From assembly GCA_021205695.1 (NCBI GenBank), contig JAJPXB010000062.1, positions 1 through 53,904 of the forward strand: 53,904 nt of DNA, read 5' to 3'. The position numbers and the translations under genes were made by a program. Below the pieces are notes generated by a model. It was given only the letters and a program-made list of their open reading frames with translations. It ran no database searches and was not told the origin of the DNA. This document shows positions 42,926 to 51,822 of the stretch, piece by piece; the first letter of the stretch is position 1, and every line of letters begins with the position of its first letter. The stretch is from Clostridiales bacterium (GTDB taxonomy: Bacteria; Bacillota; Clostridia; Oscillospirales; Oscillospiraceae).

Positions 42926-42946
42926 AAAATGCAATAATAATACGGT

Positions 42947-44161
42947 TTATCCCAGCTTCTGCTCCAGCCGCTCCCGGATGGCGCGGAGGAATTCCAGAGA
43001 GCTGACCTTCCGGGCAGGGACCTCTCCCTCCCACATGGCGCAGAGGTCGCCGGTCATGACGCCGGACTCGATGGTCTCGATGGTGGCGGCCTCCAGGGCG
43101 TCGGCATAGGTTCCCAGGGCGTCCAGACCGTCCAGCTCCCCCCGTTTCCGGAGGGCTCCGGACCAGGCAAAGAGGGTGGCTACCGGGTTGGTGGAGGTCT
43201 CCTCCCCTTTCAGGTACTTGTAGTAGTGGCGGGTGACGGTGCCGTGGGCGGCCTCATACTCGTAGTTTCCCTCGGGGGAGACGAGGACGGAGGTCATCAT
43301 GGCCAGAGAGCCGAAGGCGGTGGAGACCATGTCGCTCATCACGTCGCCGTCGTAGTTCTTGCAGGCCCAGATGAAGCCACCCCTGGAGCGGATGACCCGG
43401 GCCACAGCGTCGTCGATCAGGGTATAGAAATAGGTGATGCCCGCCGCTTCAAACCGGGCCCGATACTCCGCCTCGTAGATCTCCTGGAAGATATCCTTAA
43501 AGGTGTGGTCGTACTGCTTGGAGATGGTGTCCTTGGTGGAGAACCACAGATCCTGCCGGGTGTCCAGGGCGTACTGGAAGCAGGAGCGGGCAAAGGAGCG
43601 GATGGAGCTGTCCTTGTTGAACTGCCCCTGGAGAACGCCGGGACACTCAAAATCGTAGACCGTCTCCCGGAAGGTGGTGCCGTCCTCTCCGGTGTAGACC
43701 AGCTCCGCCTTGCCGGGGCCGGGGACACGGTACTCCGTGGCCCTGTACACGTCGCCAAAAGCGTGACGGGCGATGGTGATGGGGGCCTTCCAGGTCTTGA
43801 CCACCGGGGAGATCCCTTTTACCATAATGGGGGCGCGGAACACGGTGCCGTCCAGAATGGCCCGGATGGTGCCGTTGGGGCTCTTCCACATCTGGGAGAG
43901 GTTGTATTCCTTCACCCGCTGGGCGTTGGGGGTGATGGTGGCGCATTTCACCGCCACACCGTACTTTTTGTTGGCGTTGGCGGCGTCGATGGTCACCTGA
44001 TCCTTCGTCTCCTCCCGGTGAACCAGGCCCAGGTCGTAATACTCCGTTTTCAGCTCCACAAAGGGGAGGATCAGCTCGTCCTTGATCTGCTTCCACAGGA
44101 TACGGGTCATCTCGTCCCCATCCATCTCCACCAGGGGAGTTGTCATTTTGATCTTTTCCAT
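42947..44161 (-). CDS. icd: Isocitrate dehydrogenase, NADP-dependent
   Basis: Oxidative decarboxylation of isocitrate to 2-oxoglutarate, here probably for glutamate synthesis in an anaerobe with an incomplete TCA cycle. The 404 aa are of the eukaryote-like homodimeric type II: VEMDGDEMTRI near the start, SPNGTIRAILDGTVFRAPI for isocitrate binding, YDGDVMSDMV for the metal, and HGTVTRHY with the following residues for NADP. The start at 44161 follows GAGGGA. Confidence 0.95.
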   Translation of the reverse strand: MEKIKMTTPLVEMDGDEMTRILWKQIKDELILPFVELKTEYYDLGLVHREETKDQVTIDAANANKKYGVAVKCATITPNAQRVKEYNLSQMWKSPNGTIRAILDGTVFRAPIMVKGISPVVKTWKAPITIARHAFGDVYRATEYRVPGPGKAELVYTGEDGTTFRETVYDFECPGVLQGQFNKDSSIRSFARSCFQYALDTRQDLWFSTKDTISKQYDHTFKDIFQEIYEAEYRARFEAAGITYFYTLIDDAVARVIRSRGGFIWACKNYDGDVMSDMVSTAFGSLAMMTSVLVSPEGNYEYEAAHGTVTRHYYKYLKGEETSTNPVATLFAWSGALRKRGELDGLDALGTYADALEAATIETIESGVMTGDLCAMWEGEVPARKVSSLEFLRAIRERLEQKLG

Positions 44162-44223
44162 GTGATTCCCTCGCTTTCGGCGGGCGGGACGGCCAGATGC
44201 GTCCCAAGGCGCTTTTCTTTATC

Positions 44224-44252
44224 AGTATAGCGTAAAAAAGTGTCCGCTGCAA
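44224..44252 (-). promoter_or_regulatory. icd promoter
   Basis: On the minus strand, TTGCAG (44252-44247) is 17 bp from TATACT (44229-44224). Confidence 0.7.
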
Positions 44253-44306
44253 TGGTCAGCTGTGACAAAATCCGGCCCTTTCCGGCCTGTTCCGTGAACG
44301 ATCGGG

Positions 44307-45257
44307 TCAGTAATTCGCCTCCAGGCCCCGGATGAGCCGGTAGAGCATGGTGTTGACCGGGGTGGGGACGCCGTGCGCCCGGCCCAGCTCCAGAATGACC
44401 CCGGTGAGGGTGGCGATCTCGGTGGGGCGCTTCGCCTGAATATCCTGGAGGGTGGAGGCGTGGTGATGATAGGTGTCCGGCAGCAGCTTGCCGTAGAACT
44501 CCTTCCGGTAGCTCCGGCTGTCCGGCCAGAAGGTGGTGTAGCCTGCGGCGTCCATGACGGCAAAAATCTCGTCCATCACGTCGTCCATAATGGCTCTCGT
44601 CTCCGGGCAATCTCCCAGCGCGCCGTAGTGGACGCCCAACACCGCCCCCAGGGGATTCAGGGCGCAGTTGTAGAGCATCTTGGCCCAGAGGGCCTTGTCC
44701 ACCTCATTGCTGGCCTGGGCGGGGAGGCCGCTGTCCCGGATGGCGGCGGCCAGCGGCTCCATAGGGGCGCAGTCCAGCCCGCAGAGACTCCCCAGCAGCA
44801 CCGGCGCAGTGTGGACGGTGATATTGCTCACGTTGGGGGCGGTGCGCTCAAAGCCGGTGATCACCCGGGCGTTCCACACCTGCGACGGGGAGAAGAAGCG
44901 GCGATAGGGCCGGTCGTTCCCCCATCCGTTCTGGAGGATGACCAGTCTGCCCTGAGGGGCCAAAATATCCCGATGGGCGTCCAGACTGCGGCTGACATCA
45001 TCGTTTGCCAGGGTCTTGGCGCAGATAAGGATGTAGTCGAAGTGCCCCGGCTCAAAGGCCGCATAGTCTGACTCCGCCCGGACCTGCTCCGGCGGGATAT
45101 CCACCTTTCCAAACAGCCCGGTGCGGTGGACGCCGCCGGAGCGGATGGCCTCCAGGGTGGCTCCCCGGGCAAAAAAAGAGATTTGCTGCCCGGCGCCTGC
45201 CAGTCCGGCCCCCAGAGCGACGCCGATGGCCCCGGCCCCGACGATGAGAATTTCCAT
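44307..45257 (-). CDS. Ketopantoate reductase family protein
   Basis: A 316-aa NADPH-dependent reductase of the PanE/ApbA family, which makes pantoate for coenzyme A or acts on related 2-oxoacids. The N-terminal Rossmann motif is VGAGAIGVALGAGLA. The catalytic Lys/Glu region includes NEVDKALWAKMLYNCALNPLGAV. The start at 45257 follows GAGGGAAC. No other pantothenate gene is nearby, and many family members are not true PanE, so no symbol is given. It lies 34 bp after the unknown gene at 45292 and is probably cotranscribed. Confidence 0.85.
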   Translation of the reverse strand: MEILIVGAGAIGVALGAGLAGAGQQISFFARGATLEAIRSGGVHRTGLFGKVDIPPEQVRAESDYAAFEPGHFDYILICAKTLANDDVSRSLDAHRDILAPQGRLVILQNGWGNDRPYRRFFSPSQVWNARVITGFERTAPNVSNITVHTAPVLLGSLCGLDCAPMEPLAAAIRDSGLPAQASNEVDKALWAKMLYNCALNPLGAVLGVHYGALGDCPETRAIMDDVMDEIFAVMDAAGYTTFWPDSRSYRKEFYGKLLPDTYHHHASTLQDIQAKRPTEIATLTGVILELGRAHGVPTPVNTMLYRLIRGLEANY

Positions 45258-45291
45258 GGTGTGTTCCCTCGTTTCCTGTAAACTCCCACCA

Positions 45292-45987
45292 TTATATTGC
45301 ATTTTCTGTCTCTCTGCAAGACCTGTCCTCCGCAACGCACAGCACCTCTCCCACCGGCAGCCGCCCTGCGTCCAGCAGCGCCGCCAGCGTCGGGAGGGGC
45401 GGGCACCCGTCGGGCAGGGACAGGCCGGGCAGCTCCAGCCGCCAGCCGCCCATCGTTGGGTCGTCGTCCCCCACGGGAAAGAAGCCGGGCCGCCACCGGC
45501 CGGGGAGAAAGGAGAGGGTCGCCGCCTCCCCGCCCTCCACCAGAGGGACGCCCAGCTCCTGCTGCAAATTCCAGCAGAAGGTCTCCTGTCGGAGGAGGGA
45601 GAGGGAAAGCGCCTTCACCTCCCGGGCCAGGGCCTGGCAGGTGCGGAGATAGCACCGGGTCATCCGCTCGCCCCGAACGGCCACCACCGACCGGCATGGC
45701 TCCAGCCCCCGCTGCCGGAGGTCGGCCAGAACCAGGGGAGCCGCCACCGCCTGCCACAGGCTCCGGGTGTGTACCGTGGGATAATAGGGAACGAGCGGGC
45801 AGGGAGCCAGCAAACGGCGACAGCCCGCCTCCTCCAGCCGATCCAGTCCCCTGGCCATCCGTCGCCGGGCCAGCAGGCTCTCCGGCGAGCCGGGGAGCCG
45901 GGCCTCGCAGACGGCCAGTCCCAGGACGCTGTGCTCCACCACCTGTACCCGGCGGCCCCTTCCCACAAAGTGCAAGTATCCAACCAA
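45292..45987 (-). CDS. Hypothetical protein, 231 aa
   Basis: A GC-rich coding frame with a TTG start, 7 nt after GAGGTG. It begins VGYLHFVGRGRRVQVVEHSVLGLAVCEA and contains Cys-rich segments (RLLAPCPLVPYY, LEPCRSVVAVRGERMTRCYLRTCQ). No membrane segment or known motif is visible. Codon use matches its neighbours and the frame is long, so it is probably real. It may be an operon partner of the downstream reductase. Function unknown. Confidence 0.68.
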   Translation of the reverse strand: MVGYLHFVGRGRRVQVVEHSVLGLAVCEARLPGSPESLLARRRMARGLDRLEEAGCRRLLAPCPLVPYYPTVHTRSLWQAVAAPLVLADLRQRGLEPCRSVVAVRGERMTRCYLRTCQALAREVKALSLSLLRQETFCWNLQQELGVPLVEGGEAATLSFLPGRWRPGFFPVGDDDPTMGGWRLELPGLSLPDGCPPLPTLAALLDAGRLPVGEVLCVAEDRSCRETENAI

Positions 45988-46065
45988 TGCAGCTCACCTC
46001 AGAAAAAGGGTATGCGCCAGGGTGCGGAATTAGAACCGAAAATCGGGGAGGTCCGTTCCCCTTCA

Positions 46066-46094
46066 TTGTGCTTCCCGGCAGAATATGCTATACT
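46066..46094 (+). promoter_or_regulatory. Promoter of the FAD oxidoreductase gene
   Basis: TTGTGC (46066-46071) is 17 bp from TATACT (46089-46094). Confidence 0.65.
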
Positions 46095-46153
46095 ATCAGT
46101 CAAAATCAAGTCGGCGGCCTCAGCGCCGCCCTGAGATATGGTGGTGTGTTCAT

Positions 46154-47737
46154 ATGCTCCAAGTCAGCAATCTCCGTCTCCCCCTGGACGCAGACCGGGA
46201 GGCGCTGGAACGCCGGACCGCCATGGCTCTGCACATCGGCCGGGGGGATATTCAGGAGCTCCAGCTGGTAAAGCAGTCCATCGACGCCCGGCGCAAAAGC
46301 GATCTGCACATGGTCTATACCGTCAACGTCCGGGTGGCAGACCAGGAAGGGGTGCTGCGCAGGGCCGGGCCCGGCGTGCGCAGGCTGGAGCGCACGCCCT
46401 ACCGGTTCCCGGAGACCGGCTCCTATACCGGTCCCCGGCCTGTGGTGGTGGGCATGGGACCTGCCGGATTGTTTGCCGCTCTGTTCCTCGCCCGGGCGGG
46501 CATCCCTCCCGTGGTGGTAGAACGGGGCCGCCCGGTGGAGCGCCGTCAGGCGGACGTGGAGCGGTTCTGGGCCACCGGAGCGCTTGATCCGCACTCTAAC
46601 GTCCAGTTCGGCGAGGGGGGCGCGGGGACCTTCTCTGACGGCAAGCTGACCACCGGTACCCATGACCCCCGCATCTCCGCCGTACTGGACACCTTTGTGG
46701 AGATGGGCGCTCCCGCGGACGTGGCCTGGTCGTTCCGGCCCCATGTGGGGACAGACGTGCTCCGCCGGGTGGTGCGCCGTCTCCGGGAGGAGCTGCTCCG
46801 GCTGGGCTGCGACATCCGGTTTGAGACTACCCTGGTGGGCCTGGAGCACGAGGGCGGAACGCTGACCGCCGCGGTTTTGGAGACAGAGCGGGGCCGGGAG
46901 CTGCTTCCCGCCTCCCGGCTGGTCCTGGCCCCGGGACACTCCGCCCGGGACACCTTCACCATGCTGGCGGAGCTGGGCCTCGCCATGGAGCAGAAGCCCT
47001 TCGCCATCGGTGTGCGCATCGAGCACAGTCAGCAGGCGATCAGCCGAGCCCAATACGGCCCCGCCTGGGAGCGCCTGCCTCCCAGCGACTATCATCTCTC
47101 CTGCCACCTCCCCAGTGGGCGGAGCGCCTTCTCCTTCTGCGTCTGTCCCGGCGGGACGGTGGTGGCCTCCGCCTCGGAGCCGGGGCGGCTGGTGACCAAC
47201 GGCATGAGCTGTCGGGCCAGAGACGGGGAGAACATCAACGGCGGCTTTCTGGTGGGGGTCGGCCCCGGGGACTATCCCGGCGCGGATCCCCTGGCGGGCG
47301 TCCGGTTTCAGGAGCAGTGGGAGGAGGCGGCCTTTCGCCTGGGCGGGGGCGGTTTCCGCGCCCCGGCTCAGCTGACAGGGGATTTTTTGCAGCGGCGTCC
47401 GTCTGTGGGCGGCGGGGCCGTCCGGCCCACCTACCGGCCGGGGGTGACCTGGACGGACGTGGGGCTGTGTCTGCCGGATTATGTGACGGAGACCCTTCGG
47501 GACGCCCTGCCTCTGCTGGATCGAAAGCTCCACGGCTTTGCCGCCCCGGAGGCGGTGCTCACCGGCATCGAGAGCCGGTCGTCCTCTCCCCTGCGGGTGC
47601 TCCGGGATGCAGATTTTCAGTCCAGTCTCCGGGGCGTCTATCCCTGCGGAGAGGGCTGCGGCTATGCCGGTGGCATCGTCAGTGCCGCCGTGGACGGCAT
47701 CCGTGTCGCCGAGGCAGTGGCACGTCAGGGGCTCTGA
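46154..47737 (+). CDS. FAD-dependent oxidoreductase (COG2509-like)
   Basis: A 527-aa flavoprotein. A 90-residue N-terminal domain precedes the FAD Rossmann motif VVVGMGPAGLFAALFLARAG (about 98-117). GEGGAGTFSDGKL and a C-terminal GEGCGYAGGIVSAAVDGIR are hallmarks of this conserved but poorly characterised dehydrogenase group. The start at 46154 was chosen because the conserved frame begins there; the ribosome binding site is weak. It is the last gene of the GC-rich chromosomal backbone before the AT-richer mobile region. Confidence 0.88.
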   Translation: MLQVSNLRLPLDADREALERRTAMALHIGRGDIQELQLVKQSIDARRKSDLHMVYTVNVRVADQEGVLRRAGPGVRRLERTPYRFPETGSYTGPRPVVVGMGPAGLFAALFLARAGIPPVVVERGRPVERRQADVERFWATGALDPHSNVQFGEGGAGTFSDGKLTTGTHDPRISAVLDTFVEMGAPADVAWSFRPHVGTDVLRRVVRRLREELLRLGCDIRFETTLVGLEHEGGTLTAAVLETERGRELLPASRLVLAPGHSARDTFTMLAELGLAMEQKPFAIGVRIEHSQQAISRAQYGPAWERLPPSDYHLSCHLPSGRSAFSFCVCPGGTVVASASEPGRLVTNGMSCRARDGENINGGFLVGVGPGDYPGADPLAGVRFQEQWEEAAFRLGGGGFRAPAQLTGDFLQRRPSVGGGAVRPTYRPGVTWTDVGLCLPDYVTETLRDALPLLDRKLHGFAAPEAVLTGIESRSSSPLRVLRDADFQSSLRGVYPCGEGCGYAGGIVSAAVDGIRVAEAVARQGL

Positions 47738-48274
47738 ATATTTCGCGGTATGAAGCGACGGTTTTTCCCCATCGTTTGCGGCACGCCGCTGTTTCCGCTA
47801 CGGTCCCCTTGTATCCTCAGCCAACAGGGATGCTCTCACCCCTATTGGATGACCCAGAGCCAGGGAATTTCACCCTTCTGGACACCCTGCTATTTTTGAC
47901 TGCAACAATCCCAACTCCAAAGATTTGTTGGCCTCATGTTGTCAAAAACAAAAATCCGAAAATCATCCACACGGCAGGTATGGATAATTTTCGGATTTTT
48001 ATATATGAAAATTGCTGTGGATGTGCAATCGACATTCTCACACAAAAATGACTAAAAATTCAGAGAAAAAGCACCGGATGCAACGCGGCTATATTCTATC
48101 ACCTTGATGAAAGCAAATGCTTACTTTATTTGAAGATCGAATAATGTAAGAATTGTGTTGAGCAAAGAGTCACCTCTTTCTTCTTAGAGAGGAGCAAAAT
48201 CGGATTTGTCGTACTCTATAGATGCAACAGGTGTTTCTACAAGCTCACATCCACGACTCTCAGAGTCAAAGTAA
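47738..48274. other. 537-bp junction between chromosome and mobile region
   Basis: No supported gene. Base composition falls from GC-rich to AT-rich across this stretch. It contains the terminator at 47951-48000. If the serine recombinase to the right drove integration, one attachment junction could lie here or further left, but no core site can be named. Confidence 0.5.
47951..48000. terminator. Bidirectional terminator after the FAD oxidoreductase
   Basis: The arms AAAATCCGAAAATCATCC and GGATAATTTTCGGATTTT pair with one mismatch, with A- and T-rich flanks that suit either direction. Confidence 0.75.
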
Positions 48275-48472
48275 TTAAATGCTCCTTACAGGATATTCAA
48301 ATGCCTTGGTACAGAAGCAGAGTTTGCTTCCACATTTTTTACATGTATACTCGCCAGTGAAATCAGATTCGATTTCGTCGCCCATATTTCTTTCATAAGC
48401 GAAGGATTCTTCCTCTAAAGAATCTACGGCAATCTCATGTTGCGCACCACAATCATCACAGCGAAAAATCAT
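48275..48472 (-). CDS. Small zinc-ribbon protein, 65 aa
   Basis: Two Cys pairs, CDDC (5-8) and CKKC (44-47), plus a late CFC, would bind one zinc. The acidic middle carries SLEEESFAYERNMGDEIES. It is the last gene of the leftward recombinase-cargo run, 131 bp after the Nudix gene. AT-richer than the backbone. Function unknown. Confidence 0.7.
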   Translation of the reverse strand: MIFRCDDCGAQHEIAVDSLEEESFAYERNMGDEIESDFTGEYTCKKCGSKLCFCTKAFEYPVRSI

Positions 48473-48603
48473 TTTCTTAGTTTTTCTCCGGTTTGTGCAA
48501 TAATGATGTATTTACATGTTTTTTGAAATTCTCACCAAGCTGTAACTGACGACATTGTCACCGTAATCTTTGTCGACAGGTTCATATCCGGAGCAGACCT
48601 TAA

Positions 48604-49005
48604 TTATTCCGATGTGTCGCGCAATTGCTTTCCAATTTCATCAACGATGGTAATGTCAGCAGGCAGCCATCGAACACTGTGCAGCATGTCTTTTGTCAGC
48701 CAACGAGCAGCTTGGGCCTCCTTTAGCACGAGGCTGCCGCTAATGACCTTACACCAAAAACAATCCATCGATAGGTGGAATGTTGGATAGTCATACTCGA
48801 TGGTCCCAATAAGACTACCTATTTCGATATCTGTATCTAATTCTTCTTTGATCTCACGAATAAGCGCCTGCTGTGGCGTTTCGTCGGATTCAATTTTTCC
48901 ACCTGGAAACTCCCACTGACCTTTATAGTCACCATAACCACGCGCAGTGGCAAATATCTTGTCTCCGTTGCGGATGACCGCAGCGACAACTTTAACGACC
49001 TTCAT
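48604..49005 (-). CDS. Nudix hydrolase (MutT/NudG-like nucleoside triphosphate pyrophosphatase)
   Basis: A 133-aa hydrolase that probably cleaves a nucleoside triphosphate to the monophosphate. The Nudix box is complete except one position: G36 x5 E42 x7 REIKEELD (the canonical Gly near its end is Asp57). GQWEFPGGK is the usual lead-in. Overall pattern (short, AAVIRNGDKIFATARGYGDYKGQWEFPGG) resembles E. coli NudG, which prefers CTP, 5-methyl-dCTP and oxidised dNTPs. The start at 49005 follows AGGAAG and lies 13 bp after the SRA gene, so the two are one operon. Confidence 0.88.
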   Translation of the reverse strand: MKVVKVVAAVIRNGDKIFATARGYGDYKGQWEFPGGKIESDETPQQALIREIKEELDTDIEIGSLIGTIEYDYPTFHLSMDCFWCKVISGSLVLKEAQAARWLTKDMLHSVRWLPADITIVDEIGKQLRDTSE

Positions 49006-49018
49006 ATCGCTTCCTGGC

Positions 49019-49783
49019 TTAAACAAACTCAATCAGCTTGTTTTTTATGCAAACTTCATAACCAAGCTTCTTTTCGCCTACGGAGTTGAAAGAGACAACG
49101 ATGATGGTATCAGTAACTTCGGTAATTGTTCCTTCGCCATAAGCCTTATGTTTCACTTGTTTACCAACAATCTCAGGTGGAACAACGACAGCAGACCTCG
49201 GAGGCACAGGAGGGGCGACAGAAATCGGCAGTGCCGGCTTTTCAGCCACTTTTTTGCCGGATTTTTTCTGTTCTGCAATCATCCTCATATACTCTTCGTC
49301 GACATTTTTTCCACGTGTCTTGAAGTCATCCATGTCTTTAAACACAAACATGGTCGGCTTCTCAACATCATTATCAGGCACAGGGCGAATAGGGAACATC
49401 CAAACCTTTCGGTCAATTCCGTCCTCACCAGGTTGAATATCAGTATAGGGCTTGTCCACAAGTTCAATCCTGCCACAGTATATGTATTCTCCGGCATTCA
49501 TCACCTCAAACAGATGAATGTCAACGCCATTTCTGCCACATGCTGCCAACGTCGCGTTCTGAGCCCAGTTAATATCCTGATCACCTGTTTTTCCCATACC
49601 GGTAAAATGGAGCACACCACCAATCCATTTATCATGGTAAATCCCCTTCGTATAGTCGGAAACAATTACCAGGGTGTTTGTCGTTTTGGACCGACGCATA
49701 CCACCCATATTTCCGCATTTAAAGATTTCTACTACATTGCTATTTTTTATGATTTGACCAATTTCCAAACCAGGATCAAACAT
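49019..49783 (-). CDS. ScoMcrA-like SRA domain protein with Tudor-like C terminus
   Basis: A 254-aa protein. Residues about 20-135 match the SRA domain of ScoMcrA-type restriction enzymes: GNMGGMRRSKTTNTLVIVSD, LHFTGMGKTGDQD, AQNATLA, VDIHLFEVMNAGEYIYCGRIEL and KVWMFPIR. SRA domains flip out and bind modified cytosine. A charged, proline-rich linker (about 150-203) leads to a 50-residue UvrD/PcrA-type Tudor-like domain (KQVKHKAYGEGTITEV to the end). No HNH or other nuclease motif is present, unlike in ScoMcrA. It is cotranscribed with the Nudix hydrolase and follows the serine recombinase by 54 bp. Domain call is firm, role inferred. Confidence 0.83.
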   Translation of the reverse strand: MFDPGLEIGQIIKNSNVVEIFKCGNMGGMRRSKTTNTLVIVSDYTKGIYHDKWIGGVLHFTGMGKTGDQDINWAQNATLAACGRNGVDIHLFEVMNAGEYIYCGRIELVDKPYTDIQPGEDGIDRKVWMFPIRPVPDNDVEKPTMFVFKDMDDFKTRGKNVDEEYMRMIAEQKKSGKKVAEKPALPISVAPPVPPRSAVVVPPEIVGKQVKHKAYGEGTITEVTDTIIVVSFNSVGEKKLGYEVCIKNKLIEFV

Positions 49784-49837
49784 ATATCACCACTTAAACC
49801 TTTCTATTTCTTATATGAGCCGCATACTTTCTTCCGG

Positions 49838-51793
49838 TTAAATCATCCCAAAATACCGCAGCGCTTCCGTAATCGCCACCTCTTTCTCCGGCGGACACTG
49901 CGGCTGCCTTGCATTTTCAGATTTCGGCTTATTATAATTTCCCCGTTCAATAATCCCATACTTCTGCTTAATCTGCGCAATGTACAGAGGGGACACCGAC
50001 AATCCTGTATGCTCTTTCACATAATCCTTGATCTGGCCGTAGGTGGCGCCTTTCTGAAATTCGGACATATCCATGTCCTCCAGGGAGAACTCCACTCGCA
50101 CTTTCCTGGAGTTGATTTCTCCCTTGGAAAGCTGAACAACCGTCCCAATATGCTCATCACAGTCCAAACTCAAATTCATATCATCTTCAATGATTGGCAG
50201 CTTGAATTTAATAGATTTCAGCCATTGTCCATTGGGCTGGCGTTCTTCGTATATCTGCACTTCTTCAATCAGCGCCTCCACAAGCTGCCGTTTTTCCGTC
50301 TCGTTCATGACGGCATACAGCTTGTCAAAATAGATCAGCACCTTGTAAATGTTATCGCCGGTGAGCTTGTCCGCTTCGATGACCTGCTTCTTTGCCCTCG
50401 CCTCGATCAGCTTAGATTCCAGTTCCTCAATCTTGTCATACATCCGGTAGAGCCGGTCATCCAGATCGGCCTTACGCCTGATATAGTGCCGGTCGTCCGG
50501 GTCCAGGGAGTCAATCTCCTCCATCAGCTTCGCCTTTGTGGAGTAGCTCTGGCGAAGCTGCTTTTCAAAGCCGGCAATCTCCTGGTCGATGGCGGAGGTA
50601 TCCACCTGCATATGGATCTTCTGCTGTATCATGGCGGCGAATTTAGGATTGCTGACCAGCTTTGCGATGACCTCCGCCACAGCATCGTCCAGCAGCTCCT
50701 CGTGCACCTGTTTTTTGTAGTCACACTTGTGACCATCGATCATCTTGCGGTGCTTACAGCCGTAGTAATAGAAGTCTTTGTATTTCGTCCCGTCCTTCTT
50801 GTGCTTGATGCTCTTGTTGCCGTACATACCGGCTCCGCAGACGGGGCATTTCACAATGCCGGACAGAAGGTGGATGCGCTCGTTCTTCGGCTTGTTGACG
50901 TGTTCGTACTTCCTGGCCTGAGCGATCAGCTTCACCTGGGCTTCCTGCCAGACCTCCTCTGACACGATAGGCTCGTGCAGCCCGTCCACCAGCAGATAAT
51001 CGTCCTGTTCCACCAAGTGATAGTCGTTTCGGGTGCCGTGTACCTTCTCCGTCTTTCTGCGTCCATAGGCGATCTTTCCGCAGTAGACCGGGTTTTTCAG
51101 GATCATCCGAACCAGATGGGAGTCAAAGAGAGGATTCTTCCCATTTTGGCGGGGGATCTTGCGGATCCCGTGGTCTGCCAGATATTTGGAGACGCCGTTT
51201 GCACCCAGGTCTGTATGGGCGTACTGGTCGTAAATGACCCGAATGGCAGGGGCTTCTTCTTCATTGATCTCCAGCTTGCCGTCTACCAGACGATAGCCGT
51301 AGGGCGCAAAGCCCCCATTCCACCGTCCCTCTCTGGCTTTCTGGATGCGGCCCTCCATCGTCTGAACACGGATATTTTCCCGCTCGATCTCTGCGACAGC
51401 CGACAGGACAGAGATCATCAGCTTCCCAGCCTCCTTGGAGGAATCGATACCGTCCTCCACGCAGACCAGGTTGACCCCAAAATCCTGCATGATCTGCAGG
51501 GAGGAGAGAACATCCGCCGCATTCCGCCCAAAGCGGGACAGCTTAAACACCAGGACGAAGGAGACGCCGTCTTTCCCAGACTGGATGTCCTCCATCATCT
51601 GGTTAAACTGGACACGCCCTTCGATGGACTTGCCTGATTTACCTGCATCCTCATATTCGTGGGCGATCTCGTAGTCGTTGAACTCTGCATAGGCTTTCAT
51701 CCGGGCTTTTTGGGCGTCCAGAGAGTAGCCGTCGGTCTGCATGGCGGTGGACACTCTGGTATAGGTATATACTTTGATTCGCTCTTTCCTCAT
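49838..51793 (-). CDS. Large serine recombinase (site-specific integrase)
   Basis: A 651-aa serine recombinase that integrates or excises the mobile element. The resolvase domain starts TYTRVSTAMQTDGYSLDAQ, with catalytic Ser15 and the Arg-bearing KLSRFGRNAADVL. A recombinase domain (about 160-260), a zinc ribbon (CPVCGAGMYG) and a coiled coil (about 395-475) follow. The last 85 residues (VEFSLEDMDMSEFQKGATYG through QPQCPPEKE) form an extra module that I recall from other clostridial mobile-element proteins. It is cotranscribed with rhuM. Large integrases of this kind usually sit at one end of their element. Confidence 0.93.
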   Translation of the reverse strand: MRKERIKVYTYTRVSTAMQTDGYSLDAQKARMKAYAEFNDYEIAHEYEDAGKSGKSIEGRVQFNQMMEDIQSGKDGVSFVLVFKLSRFGRNAADVLSSLQIMQDFGVNLVCVEDGIDSSKEAGKLMISVLSAVAEIERENIRVQTMEGRIQKAREGRWNGGFAPYGYRLVDGKLEINEEEAPAIRVIYDQYAHTDLGANGVSKYLADHGIRKIPRQNGKNPLFDSHLVRMILKNPVYCGKIAYGRRKTEKVHGTRNDYHLVEQDDYLLVDGLHEPIVSEEVWQEAQVKLIAQARKYEHVNKPKNERIHLLSGIVKCPVCGAGMYGNKSIKHKKDGTKYKDFYYYGCKHRKMIDGHKCDYKKQVHEELLDDAVAEVIAKLVSNPKFAAMIQQKIHMQVDTSAIDQEIAGFEKQLRQSYSTKAKLMEEIDSLDPDDRHYIRRKADLDDRLYRMYDKIEELESKLIEARAKKQVIEADKLTGDNIYKVLIYFDKLYAVMNETEKRQLVEALIEEVQIYEERQPNGQWLKSIKFKLPIIEDDMNLSLDCDEHIGTVVQLSKGEINSRKVRVEFSLEDMDMSEFQKGATYGQIKDYVKEHTGLSVSPLYIAQIKQKYGIIERGNYNKPKSENARQPQCPPEKEVAITEALRYFGMI

Positions 51794-51822
51794 GCTCTGC
51801 CCCTCCCTTTAGGCTGCGCTGC

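Larger units (their letters stand above)
42584..42946. other. 363-bp region: ABC ATPase leader and icd terminator
   Basis: It holds a promoter (42836-42864), an approximately 245-nt leader and the icd terminator. The leader contains an 11-bp inverted repeat (TCGTGGAGTGG at 42732-42742, CCACTCCACGA at 42821-42831). I see no coding sequence in it. Confidence 0.6.

Noticed and set aside
47750-47815. Second integrase remnant (RLRHAAVSATV) after the FAD gene
   Set aside because: It shares 15 bases (47782-47796) with the reverse complement of the integrase remnant at 1473-1487, but several 15-base matches are expected by chance between two strands of this length, and the flanks do not align.
47317-48051. 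244-codon ORF running out of the FAD gene
   Set aside because: Its first half is an off-frame reading of the oxidoreductase and the rest crosses a terminator hairpin.
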